Assembly (NCBI RefSeq): GCF_000400365.1 | Contig: NZ_BAOG01000018.1 | Location: 1-54,502 of the forward strand | Direction: 5' to 3' | Origin: Vibrio jasicida CAIM 1864 = LMG 25398 | GTDB lineage: Bacteria > Pseudomonadota > Gammaproteobacteria > Enterobacterales > Vibrionaceae | Length of the DNA: 54,502 nucleotides | Part shown: piece by piece, positions 19,027 to 27,737 of the stretch | How the letters are laid out: every line of letters starts with the position of its first letter | Numbering within the stretch: the stretch's first letter is position 1 | Program-made: the position numbers and the translations under genes | The notes under the pieces: model-generated | What the model was told of the DNA's origin: nothing | Databases searched by the model: none | Seen by the model: only the letters and a program-made list of their open reading frames with translations

Positions 19027-19902
19027 ATGCAATTCAATAAATATATATCAAAGATAATTGATGATAACCAGTTGACAAGAAAAGATGTACTAAGAATTTT
19101 TCATATGAGTGGGTATGATGATATATCTCATGTCGATAGCATAACTCTTAGTCGCTGGCTAAATGGAAAGACAACCCCAAATCTATATAAACAACTTATA
19201 ATCGTGAGTTGTTTAAGTGGAAGTGTTCTTGACTTTGTTAAAAGCCTTAATATAGATGAACTAAAAGGAAATCAGAATGATGAAAACTTCTATTCATCAT
19301 ACGTCAGAAAAGTGGATTATGCACATAATTCGATAAACTATATAGAGCGCAGTCAGGAACGAAGAACCAAGATAGAGAGCCTATCTTCACAAGAGATATT
19401 AAAAAAATTTGAATTCTTTCATCGAAACTTTTCTAGCTATAGGTCAATTTCGGATAACTTAGAACTTTCTTTAGCAGAGGAAGGTACTCTTATATCTTGC
19501 TTTGAGTCTGAGCAAATTGTTGGACACATAGCTTATTTTGAATGTTCAAAGCTTAAAACTAAGAAAGTAGAACTTTCTAATGTGCTTTTTTTTACACCAA
19601 TCTATTATGCAGACAGTGTTGTGTTAAGAGAAATTATGGTCGAATTTTTTACACGCTATCTAAACCAAGTAGTAGACAGTTTCTGCTATGCTGTTGGTTT
19701 TACCCGAAGTGGTAAAAAATTAGATTTTCATCATTACTTTGGTGGGGCTGAGAATTTGGAGTTTTTTCCCCCTGATGAGGAAGATAAAATTAGTAATACG
19801 GATAAGGGGCTTTTTTTGGTGAAAGTTGACTTATTAAAATATCTGTCGAAAAAAGTAATATTAAAAGAGGTTTTGGAACATATTAATAAAAAAAAGGAAT
19901 AA
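19027..19902 (+). CDS. HTH (XRE-like) regulator with unknown C-terminal domain
   Basis: The N-terminal 70 residues look like an XRE-type helix-turn-helix: IDDNQLTRKDVLRIFHMSG, then LSRWLNGKTTPNLYKQL. The remaining 220 residues form a separate domain with mixed alpha/beta character (SCFESEQIVGHIAYFECSKL, REIMVEFFTRYLNQV) that loosely resembles an acetyltransferase-like sensor; this is uncertain. It lies between the pilus operon and the EAL gene, with only a few bases to the latter. A role in regulating the pilus or c-di-GMP genes is likely from position. Confidence 0.55.
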   Translation: MQFNKYISKIIDDNQLTRKDVLRIFHMSGYDDISHVDSITLSRWLNGKTTPNLYKQLIIVSCLSGSVLDFVKSLNIDELKGNQNDENFYSSYVRKVDYAHNSINYIERSQERRTKIESLSSQEILKKFEFFHRNFSSYRSISDNLELSLAEEGTLISCFESEQIVGHIAYFECSKLKTKKVELSNVLFFTPIYYADSVVLREIMVEFFTRYLNQVVDSFCYAVGFTRSGKKLDFHHYFGGAENLEFFPPDEEDKISNTDKGLFLVKVDLLKYLSKKVILKEVLEHINKKKE

Positions 19903-19906
19903 TATT

Positions 19907-21355
19907 TTGATTGAATACATGAAAAATAGATCGTTTTCTTTTTATATAATGTTGCTGTTTTTTTGTGAGGTTTTTTTAATACTATTTATTTGTTTGTTTT
20001 ATGTTAGATATCTAGAACACAAATTAATAGAACAAGTTGATATCATAAATGATGAAATCGTCGATAGCTTTGAAAAGCTATCGAGCTTAAGTGATTATGG
20101 ATGCGATGACAGTTCGTCATATCTTATAAAGTTTGTTACAGTTGATAATGTTAGTGTAAAAAATGTAAGTTTTATCAATGGTAAAGATATATGTTCAAGT
20201 AATATCAAAAGGACAAGAGATACTTTGATTAATATAAGTCCAAATTATACGGATTCAGGAATATCTTATTGGTTTGGCTTTTTTTATGATCTGGGAGATA
20301 AAAATGAGTATTTTCTTGTACAAAAGAACAATGTGCGATTAGCGGTAAGTATTTTTGAATTACATAATTACTTGGAAAACTTAAGTACCTTTTTTGACGT
20401 AAGTTTGAAAATGTATGATTTAAGCTTGTATAACAAGAACAAAACTAAGAGTTGTAAAGATGGGTTTTGTCTAAAGGTTTATCGAAGCCCATTTATTTTT
20501 GAAATGAAACTAGCTAGCGATTATGTTTTTTTTATTTTTTCGGTTGTTTCTTTTGTTAATTGTTTTTTATTCTTTATTGTTAGGTCCACGTATAATAAAT
20601 TTGTTTTATTAAAGGTTGAGATTCTTAATGGTATTTTAAATGGAGAGTTTAAACCAATATATCAGCCTATAGTCAATGCCAAAGAACATAATATTTGTGG
20701 GGTTGAGGTTTTGTGTCGATGGCATTCTAATAATGGAGTTGTTATGCCAGGAGACTTTATAGAGGATTTAGAAAAGTTTGGGTTTTTGAAGCTTATGACT
20801 CGTAAGTTGTTACAATCATCTTTAGATGAACTCGAGTCTTGGCTTAAAGAGGATCGTCGTAGATATTTATCATTAAATATATCAGCAGATGGTATGGCAG
20901 ACTCAATATTTTTGCACGATATAATTTCAATGATTGTTTTATGTGATATCTATCCGTCACAGATCGCTTTAGAAATTACCGAGAATCAATTGTTAAACTG
21001 TCCGCATGCAAATCGTAACATGGAAAAAATAAAAAACATTGGTTTTAAGTTATTTATTGATGACTTTGGTACTGGTTATTCAAACTTCTCATATTTAAAA
21101 GAATTGCCTTTAGATGTGATAAAGATAGATAAATCTCTTATCGAAGATATAACTACATCAGAGGCGTCGAAAGCTGTGACTTATCATATTGTTGGTATAG
21201 CAAAAAGCCTAGGAATACAGACTGTTATTGAAGGTGTTGAAACTAAAGAGCAAGTGATGGCTCTCACTAATTCTACTTGTGCTGATTTTTTCCAAGGCTG
21301 GTATTTTAGCAAGCCAATAACGGCTTCACAATTAATTAAATTTAGAGGTGAATAG
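19907..21355 (+). CDS. Membrane c-di-GMP phosphodiesterase, CSS-EAL type
   Basis: Two membrane segments (FYIMLLFFCEVFLILFICLF and YVFFIFSVVSFVNCFLFFIV) enclose a periplasmic loop of about 170 residues with the CSS motif (KDICSSN), whose redox state controls such enzymes. The cytoplasmic EAL domain has the catalytic residues in place: GVEVLCRW (EVL variant), LNISADG, IALEITENQ, IDDFGTGYSN, IDKSLI, VIEGVET and DFFQGWYFSKP. It should degrade c-di-GMP to pGpG. No GGDEF domain is present. TTG 19907 has AGGA at good spacing; ATG 19919 is an alternative. Lowered c-di-GMP would be expected to affect pilus use or biofilm. Confidence 0.85.
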   Translation: MIEYMKNRSFSFYIMLLFFCEVFLILFICLFYVRYLEHKLIEQVDIINDEIVDSFEKLSSLSDYGCDDSSSYLIKFVTVDNVSVKNVSFINGKDICSSNIKRTRDTLINISPNYTDSGISYWFGFFYDLGDKNEYFLVQKNNVRLAVSIFELHNYLENLSTFFDVSLKMYDLSLYNKNKTKSCKDGFCLKVYRSPFIFEMKLASDYVFFIFSVVSFVNCFLFFIVRSTYNKFVLLKVEILNGILNGEFKPIYQPIVNAKEHNICGVEVLCRWHSNNGVVMPGDFIEDLEKFGFLKLMTRKLLQSSLDELESWLKEDRRRYLSLNISADGMADSIFLHDIISMIVLCDIYPSQIALEITENQLLNCPHANRNMEKIKNIGFKLFIDDFGTGYSNFSYLKELPLDVIKIDKSLIEDITTSEASKAVTYHIVGIAKSLGIQTVIEGVETKEQVMALTNSTCADFFQGWYFSKPITASQLIKFRGE

Positions 21356-21428
21356 TTTTCTCATTTAGCTTGTTTATTGCGGTTAAATTACGTATTGTTA
21401 ATCATGGTTTCTATTAAAAGGTTGGAAA

Positions 21429-21839
21429 ATGATTAGATTTCAATTAGATAGTTTTCTAGAGTTGCTTGATTTTTTCTATAATCATAGCAATGAACAAGAG
21501 CAATTTAGTCGCCTCGTGACACTTGATGATATGAAAAAGGCAGGTATTAGTACTACCAAGGAAAACAAAGTCAAAGAGACCTTTGTTTACCACTTTCAGT
21601 TACTTCAAACTGAGCAGTTAATTTGTACATTGAAAAATGAAAAAAGTCAGTTTGATAATTCGATCCATTCCAGCAAGGGTAAAGTTTGTTTCGGCTTAAC
21701 ACTAAAAGGGGAAACGTTTTGTCGTGCCTTATTTGAGAAGGGGGCTGCTCAGTTTTTGAGGGAGTTTGGCTCCGAAGTGACGTTTTCAGTGTGTATACAA
21801 GCGGTTATTTCTTTTGATAGCGACTTAATTTTTCACTGA
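21429..21839 (+). CDS. Hypothetical protein (136 aa), winged-helix-like
   Basis: A GG-rich ribosome site (GTTGGAAA) precedes the ATG. The protein has helical character with VTLDDMKKAGISTTKENKV and a beta-turn ending FGLTLKGETFCRALFEKG, which is reminiscent of winged-helix proteins of the DUF2513 kind. That resemblance is weak. It has no membrane segment. It lies between the EAL and LapG-like genes, so a regulatory role in the same module is possible. Confidence 0.5.
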   Translation: MIRFQLDSFLELLDFFYNHSNEQEQFSRLVTLDDMKKAGISTTKENKVKETFVYHFQLLQTEQLICTLKNEKSQFDNSIHSSKGKVCFGLTLKGETFCRALFEKGAAQFLREFGSEVTFSVCIQAVISFDSDLIFH

Positions 21840-21976
21840 AATAAGTTGATATTTTTGGATACTAGATCCTATTTGAAAACTGGTTGTTTGTCTAATATGT
21901 ATAAAAGTTAGCCTTTAAATTGATAGTTCTGTTATTTGCGCTATGATCTAAGAACTGTGATAGAGGGTTAATAATT

Positions 21977-22519
21977 ATGCTATTATTTTATCTTATGTTA
22001 ATATCTCTGGAACCCATTAACTTAGATCATATTCACAAGTTAAAAAAAGTTCAATTGTTTTACAGCAACGTGCAATATACTGAAGATTACGTTAACTGGG
22101 GAGAGAAGGATTATTGGGCTTCACCATTGGAAACTCTTGAAAAAATGAAGGGAGATTGCGAAGATATCGCTATAGCAAAATATTTTTCACTTATTTATAA
22201 AGGTGTGCCAATTGAAAACTTAAGGTTGAGCTACATCAAGCATTTAAATAAAACTCATATAGTTCTAGAATATGTAGATAATAATGTTGTCATAATTTTG
22301 GATAATAGATTTGAAGCTGTTTATTTTTCAAACGATGATTATTTGGCTACCAGGATCGCGTCGTTTAATCACCATAATCTATGGGTTAACGAAACAGTGA
22401 TTGGAAAATCTAGGCGTATAATGAGAAAATGGAATGAACTATTGAATCGTTTAGATATTTTTCATAAGCATAAGGCTGTTGAGTTAGAGCAATCACTTTC
22501 ACATGAATTATCTTATTGA
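21977..22519 (+). CDS. LapG-like transglutaminase-fold cysteine protease
   Basis: The 180-aa protein carries the catalytic pattern of the Peptidase_C93 (LapG/BTLCP) family: GDCEDIAIAKYFSL with Cys61, THIVLEY with His94 and IILDNRF with Asp109. LapG enzymes cut large surface adhesins when c-di-GMP is low, under control of LapD. A short hydrophobic start (MLLFYLMLISLEP) could be a weak signal sequence. It is shorter than typical LapG proteins. The neighbouring EAL protein is not a LapD because it has no HAMP or GGDEF domain. Its substrate may be an adhesin of this island or of the chromosome. Confidence 0.75.
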   Translation: MLLFYLMLISLEPINLDHIHKLKKVQLFYSNVQYTEDYVNWGEKDYWASPLETLEKMKGDCEDIAIAKYFSLIYKGVPIENLRLSYIKHLNKTHIVLEYVDNNVVIILDNRFEAVYFSNDDYLATRIASFNHHNLWVNETVIGKSRRIMRKWNELLNRLDIFHKHKAVELEQSLSHELSY

Positions 22520-22834
22520 ACAGTGTATAAAATTATTTTTATTATCTGGCAGATATAATAATTGTTATCTCATCGCCTAACTTTATTATTGATATTTCAT
22601 AATGCTTATAGTATTAATTGGCCCCAAACACTTTAGACTTTACTCACACTTGGAGCCCTTCCTTGTGCTTGTTGTCCGATAAAACCAATTTGATCAAATG
22701 ATTACTTTGATGATATTAAATGTTGTAGATAAACATGAGCTCGTTTATAAAAACTATTGAGTGATGAAATAGTTATAATGAACCTTCAACGTGTAAATAT
22801 ATTTTTTGGGGAGCGTCTAAGGAAAAAATGCAAA
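22520..22834. other. Gap between convergent genes
   Basis: About 315 AT-rich bases separate the LapG-like gene from the Rhs terminator. I see no gene, repeat or named site in it. Confidence 0.5.
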
Positions 22835-22854
22835 GCCAGAGCATTGGCTCTGGC
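22835..22854 (-). terminator. Intrinsic terminator of the Rhs operon
   Basis: GCCAGAGC and GCTCTGGC form a perfect 8-bp stem with a 4-base loop. On the minus strand it is followed by a T run (22824-22829). It lies just after the stop of the 22862 gene. Confidence 0.8.
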
Positions 22855-22861
22855 TATGTTT

Positions 22862-23992
22862 TTATGAAAGTGGTAATTGTCGTATCATTTGTTGTACATC
22901 GTTACCATATTTAATGCGTTGACGAGTTTCTTCTAAAGAATACATCTGAGTTTTTCTGGCTTCAGGGTTTGCACTTCTTCCTTCAGTTACTGTACTGCCG
23001 GATGTTAACTTTTCATTGTCCAGCCTCCCAGGGATGGTTTTGACCACTGACCAACCAAGATTGCCGATAGATTGAGCAGTCATAATGCCTTGATAGATCG
23101 TATAGCCCCGAGCGCCTACTTTCACTTGGCCAAGCAGAATCTTAGTAAAACCACCGTGAATCGGAGGAGGCGTATAAGTCATGGTTTTGCCGCCTTGTAC
23201 CATTTTGGTTGCAATAACCTGGCCTTCCGAGCTTCCGAGCCTCATTGCAGGGTTTGTTTTGCGTGCCCATTCAAGGTTGTACTCGCCAGATGGGCGAATT
23301 TTATTCCACAGCCGTGAGCCTAGTCCTGGTTGAGTAACATCTTCTAAAGCCCCGCCAGCTCTTACCCAACGTAAGTTTTGTACCGATTTGTAAGCTGAGT
23401 AACCTCCACTGACCACGCCAATAATGTCGAATGGTATAGTCGCGATGTCTAGTTTACGTGAGATGTCGCCGTCATCAATAATTCCAGAGGCTATTTGAAG
23501 GGCGCCACTGGTCATGCTCGCAATGCCACCAGTTATTGCGGCTGCGAGAACCAAACTTGAGCCTCCGGTTGGCGCCGCAAGCGCTATCCCTATAAACCCA
23601 GTTATAAGTCCGAATGTACCAAACAGGATTTTACTGATGTTTAAGTGGCCACTTGGGTCAGTAAAGTTGATAGGGTCGTTGTGACAGTAAACGTAAGCAT
23701 GATGCACGCCCCCGTTAAATGGTGCGAGGCTGTCCGGGGCATTAAAGCGCATCAACTTAGGTTGGTAGATACGATAACCTTGACCCAGATGATAACCGTC
23801 AAGCGCTGGGTCCAACCACTCACCGTTAAAGCCTAGGTGTGAAGGGAGTACCGTCATCGATTGCGCCATTGCAAGGCGTACAGAGGTTGGTAGTAATGAA
23901 ATTCCGCCAGCTACTGCACTGGTTTGGCCGATTTTAATCAGAAATTCACGTCGATTAAGCGGAGTAATGAATACAGAATCTTTATTGCTCAT
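22862..23992 (-). CDS. Rhs-core C-terminal protein with Tat signal
   Basis: ATG 23992 has AGGTGG at eight bases and overlaps the stop of the large Rhs gene by 11 bases. The N-terminus is a strong twin-arginine signal: PLNRREFLIKIGQT, a hydrophobic stretch (AVAGGISLLPTSVRL), then AMA. It continues directly into the Rhs core (HLGFNGEWLDPALDGYHLGQ, YVYCHNDPINFTDPSGH), which normally is part of one long Rhs protein. The remaining 250 residues begin with a hydrophobic glycine/alanine region and end with an unrecognised domain, the usual place of a toxin tip. No immunity gene is obvious downstream. Confidence 0.7.
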   Translation of the reverse strand: MSNKDSVFITPLNRREFLIKIGQTSAVAGGISLLPTSVRLAMAQSMTVLPSHLGFNGEWLDPALDGYHLGQGYRIYQPKLMRFNAPDSLAPFNGGVHHAYVYCHNDPINFTDPSGHLNISKILFGTFGLITGFIGIALAAPTGGSSLVLAAAITGGIASMTSGALQIASGIIDDGDISRKLDIATIPFDIIGVVSGGYSAYKSVQNLRWVRAGGALEDVTQPGLGSRLWNKIRPSGEYNLEWARKTNPAMRLGSSEGQVIATKMVQGGKTMTYTPPPIHGGFTKILLGQVKVGARGYTIYQGIMTAQSIGNLGWSVVKTIPGRLDNEKLTSGSTVTEGRSANPEARKTQMYSLEETRQRIKYGNDVQQMIRQLPLS

Positions 23993-26900
23993 TGGTATTT
24001 CCCACCTGTTCGCGTTGTCCATATGGAGAGTAGCGGTACATCGAGCCAGTTTGACCAGATGTGTTGTAAGCGATGACAGAACCGTTTTGATCGGTTGCTA
24101 GCATAGAGACCACTGAACCTTGCTCTGACCATTTCGGCACGCCATCATCGTAGATGTAGTGGGTGATGCTGCCATTTTCTTCGATAGACGCGAGGTCACT
24201 CCATAAATACTCAAATTGACGACTGTCGGAGCCAGAATGTTGTCGGATTAGGCGATCATTGCTGTCGTATGAGTATTGCCATTCTGTATTGCCGGACAAC
24301 ACGCTAGTGAGTTTGTCGAAGTGATCGTAACGAAGCTCTCGACCTTCGGCATCCTGAATCATGTTTCCGTTCTGGTCATATTTCAGTACGGTTTGACTAG
24401 GAAGTTGAGGGTGCGTGTGAGTGATGCGTGTTAACTGTGTTGGATCATCCGCTTCGTAATAGTAATTCGCGAAGTCTTGAGATTCGTTAGTTACACAGCG
24501 TTGGGTCAATACATTACCAAGGTCATCGTAGCTCCATTCAAAAGAAATAATGGATTGGCCCCATTCGCTTAGTGGCCCATTACCTGAGAAAACAACATTT
24601 GTAAGTTGTGACATAACATCATAGGTATAGGTTTCTGTAACGTTACCCAACGTCGTGCTCTCTTGGGTTCTAGAGTAAAGTAGGCCTAACTCGTTGTAGT
24701 CTTGAGACTGCTCAAAGATATAAACGTCGTTGAGTGCCACCGCACGGCTTACTACGCGACTGTATTCGTCCCATTCGATTTCGGTGGTTTGTGTTTGATT
24801 ACCGGATGTCAAACGCTCTAACCTAATGCGATCGAATTGATCGTGTTCGTATTCAACAGTAGCGTTGTCCGTATTTAATTTGACCAATCGGCCAAGCTCA
24901 TCGTAACCAAACTGACGGCTGTCACTCGTTCCTTGAATGGAGGAAATCACGCCGCCTTTTGAGTAAACATATTGGCGGATACTTCCGTCATGATCCTCAA
25001 ACTCAGGTAGGCCGGTCGAGGAATACGTGATCATGCTGCGACTGCCGTTGCTATCTTGGCTGCCAGTTGGCAGGCCAGAAACCGGATCGTACTGGTATAT
25101 TGTTAACTGATCGTCGGATTCTTTCTCGTTGAGAACACCTAATTGATTATCACGAGTAAAGCGTCTTGTTGGCGCAGATAAGCTGGTTTCCGTTTCTGGA
25201 ATATTACTGCTGTCTGCGTACGACCACGCTAAAGAAGCTTGATTGCTCGCCCCTCGACGAAGCTCAAGAGGTCGTCCCAACCCATCGATGTCACGCTGAC
25301 CAACGATCTGTGAACCTATCTCTAGTTTGGTGACTTGCGTTTGATCAGTATGCGCTGCGTAGGTGATTTGCTGAGCCACATTGTTCGCTTGAGTAATATG
25401 AATCGTGCGATCAAACTTGTCGTATTGATAGCTTTTCGATTGACTCGCAGGATCGGTTTCTTTTGTCAGTCGGCCCCAAGCGTCGTATTCATAATGCCAA
25501 ACACGATCACCCTGTTGCTTCCTATCTTCCAATCCCCAGCTGTTTAAATTGCTAACTGTTAACGCTAAGCCCTCAATGCCTTGTGTTTTTTGACGGCTTG
25601 CGAGGTTGTTAAATGCAATGTGACGATTGCCATTCGGCAGCGTAGTGGTTTTAATCTGACCCCAATCGTCGTATTCATACCTTTCGGTTTGGGTGACAGA
25701 AATCGAGCGTGCATTTCTATCGGGAAGATCATCAAATGAGCTCTTGCTTTCTAGACGGCCGAGTGCGTCGTACTCTTTCTTCCAAGTGGTTGTGTTGCCG
25801 AGTTTCGCTTCTAACTCTCTGCCTTGGCCATCCCAACTCTGTTCGCATAAGTTGCCTTTACAGTCGGTCAGCACCAAAGTTTGTCTAGCTTGGTTTGTAT
25901 CGGCAAGGTATTGGTATGAGCGTGCTGCACTGCCATCAATACGCTCGGTTTTAGTACGACGTAGCGAGTCATATTCAAAGCTACAGCGAACACCATCTGC
26001 GTCCACGTGATGAGCTATTTCGCCGATATCAAAATAATGGCCGACAATGACGTTAGTTTTGGTATTGTCGTGGCATACCAGTTCTTCATGTTCCTCGACC
26101 GTCTCATTGCCCAAGGTATACTGATAGCTTGAGGTTTTTGAGAAGGTACCATCTGCATGCATGATATCGTTCTTGATTGATGCTAAACGACCTAGAGAAA
26201 ACGCCTCGTTTTTATCCTCGTGGTAGCTGTAATGGCTTTGGTAGCGGCCATGAGCATTTTCCAAACGCAACATGACATCCTTTTGGTTGTTGAAACCTGT
26301 CGTTTCACCGTACTCATAGGAGATCTTACGTTCTTCAGAGCCATTATTTAGGGTGCGAGATTTAACAAAGTTTACCATGCCTGAAGGAGAGGCCGGACAT
26401 CCCAATTCACCTTGTGCTGAGTAGTATTCATAGTTCTCAGTAATGTTGTTTTCATCTTTGAAAGACAACATGTTACCGTACTGATCGTACTCCCAATGAC
26501 GAGTTTGTAGATGACTATCTTCACCCGATGACCAAGTCTGATCTTCTTGGCTGATTAAAGCATATTGAGCAGGCTGGTTGGCAAAACTCTCACCATCAAG
26601 CGCTGGATAGTTAAGTGTTTTTAGATGGACAAGTGTGTCGTTTACCAGACGTGCTTCTTCAACCTGCAAGTGGAATTGGTTGTAGGTTTGAATAGTCTTA
26701 ATCGTCCCGCCTTCCACTTTTTGCACGCGGTATGTGTATTCGACCCCACGCTCCAGTAAGTTATCGACGCCTTCACTTAAACTGCCTCCTGGTGCACCGT
26801 AGCCCATAAAATTTCGGCTATCGGAATTTACGCTGCTATATTCCGTCGTAATAATGGGAGAGTTTTGAGTCAGTACACGATGAGAAGTCACCGCTGGGAG

Positions 26901-27674
26901 GTAGGTAGTGGAGTCTACTTGTATCCCACTTACGTCATAAGCAAGTTGCTCAAGCATCCCACAAGGATGAGTGATGTCTTGAATCAAAGTATAAACACCG
27001 ATGTCGTTGTAACTAAAGTCATAACTGCCGACGTTTTCAGGCAAGTCACATTGAACAAGCTTGTTGTTGTTCAAGATAAGGCTGAAATACGCTTCATGTG
27101 TACTGCCAATGTTGGTGAAAATGTTCACTCGGCTCGGGTCAACATATACTATTAATAATAGTGGTTGGCTTTCTGATGTGCGATCGTCCCAGACTTTGCT
27201 CAGACGTTTTTCTGAGCCGATGTTTAACCAAGAAAAATGCAAAGCATGGCCATCACTTTGAATGATTTTAATTAGGCTACCGTGGTCATCTAAGATATCT
27301 TTACGGCCATTTCGATAAGCAATTTCATAACCGCTGGCATCGCCTTTTACAGAGAAGTCGAGCAGCTTCTTGTAGCGGAGATCAAGTTTGTAGTTTGTGC
27401 CTAGTTCTGCTCGGTAGGACTGCCCATTTGCGAGATATAGTTGTTCATTTTCTATATCGTACCTTGGAAGATTTAACTTCCAACCTTTGCCGAAACCTAG
27501 GTTATCTGTCGAGTAGGGGGAAAATTGCAGAGCAATATCAAGGTTAGGGCCTTTTAGCCAGTTGCCGACTAAGGAACCGAGAAGAATTTGATAAGAATAG
27601 CTTCTTGTTCTTTGATCAACCCCTCCTGAGCAAAAACTATCAAAGTTAAATGCATTTGAAGTCCAATTAGACAT
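23982..27674 (-). CDS. Rhs/YD-repeat protein
   Basis: AAAGGAGG before ATG 27674 fixes the start, giving 1230 aa. The N-terminus (CSGGVDQRTRSYSYQILLGS, NLGFGKGWKLNLPRYD) matches Rhs/TccC-like proteins of insecticidal and polymorphic-toxin systems. Dozens of YD repeats follow, such as YEYDAWGRLTKETDP and YQYDKFDRT, which build a hollow beta-cocoon. It ends at MYRYSPYGQREQVGNTNEQ, exactly before the conserved core GFNGE, which is encoded by the next gene. The two proteins probably assemble into one shell. No signal peptide is present here. Confidence 0.85.
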   Translation of the reverse strand: MSNWTSNAFNFDSFCSGGVDQRTRSYSYQILLGSLVGNWLKGPNLDIALQFSPYSTDNLGFGKGWKLNLPRYDIENEQLYLANGQSYRAELGTNYKLDLRYKKLLDFSVKGDASGYEIAYRNGRKDILDDHGSLIKIIQSDGHALHFSWLNIGSEKRLSKVWDDRTSESQPLLLIVYVDPSRVNIFTNIGSTHEAYFSLILNNNKLVQCDLPENVGSYDFSYNDIGVYTLIQDITHPCGMLEQLAYDVSGIQVDSTTYLPAVTSHRVLTQNSPIITTEYSSVNSDSRNFMGYGAPGGSLSEGVDNLLERGVEYTYRVQKVEGGTIKTIQTYNQFHLQVEEARLVNDTLVHLKTLNYPALDGESFANQPAQYALISQEDQTWSSGEDSHLQTRHWEYDQYGNMLSFKDENNITENYEYYSAQGELGCPASPSGMVNFVKSRTLNNGSEERKISYEYGETTGFNNQKDVMLRLENAHGRYQSHYSYHEDKNEAFSLGRLASIKNDIMHADGTFSKTSSYQYTLGNETVEEHEELVCHDNTKTNVIVGHYFDIGEIAHHVDADGVRCSFEYDSLRRTKTERIDGSAARSYQYLADTNQARQTLVLTDCKGNLCEQSWDGQGRELEAKLGNTTTWKKEYDALGRLESKSSFDDLPDRNARSISVTQTERYEYDDWGQIKTTTLPNGNRHIAFNNLASRQKTQGIEGLALTVSNLNSWGLEDRKQQGDRVWHYEYDAWGRLTKETDPASQSKSYQYDKFDRTIHITQANNVAQQITYAAHTDQTQVTKLEIGSQIVGQRDIDGLGRPLELRRGASNQASLAWSYADSSNIPETETSLSAPTRRFTRDNQLGVLNEKESDDQLTIYQYDPVSGLPTGSQDSNGSRSMITYSSTGLPEFEDHDGSIRQYVYSKGGVISSIQGTSDSRQFGYDELGRLVKLNTDNATVEYEHDQFDRIRLERLTSGNQTQTTEIEWDEYSRVVSRAVALNDVYIFEQSQDYNELGLLYSRTQESTTLGNVTETYTYDVMSQLTNVVFSGNGPLSEWGQSIISFEWSYDDLGNVLTQRCVTNESQDFANYYYEADDPTQLTRITHTHPQLPSQTVLKYDQNGNMIQDAEGRELRYDHFDKLTSVLSGNTEWQYSYDSNDRLIRQHSGSDSRQFEYLWSDLASIEENGSITHYIYDDGVPKWSEQGSVVSMLATDQNGSVIAYNTSGQTGSMYRYSPYGQREQVGNTNEQ

Positions 27675-27693
27675 AGTGCCTCCTTTAGGCAAA

Positions 27694-27717
27694 GTTAGCC
27701 TAACGTTGTAGGCTAAC
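27694..27717 (-). promoter_or_regulatory. Intra-operon hairpin before the Rhs ribosome site
   Basis: GTTAGCCTA and TAGGCTAAC form a perfect 9-bp stem with a 6-base loop between the secreted-protein gene and the Rhs gene. Just a few bases separate it from AAAGGAGG. It may act as a partial terminator or protect the downstream mRNA. Confidence 0.55.
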
Positions 27718-27737
27718 GTTTCTCTAGAGCCGGAAAA

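Noticed and set aside
24000..27200. Several plus-strand frames inside the Rhs gene
   Set aside because: They are antisense shadows of YD repeats without ribosome sites.
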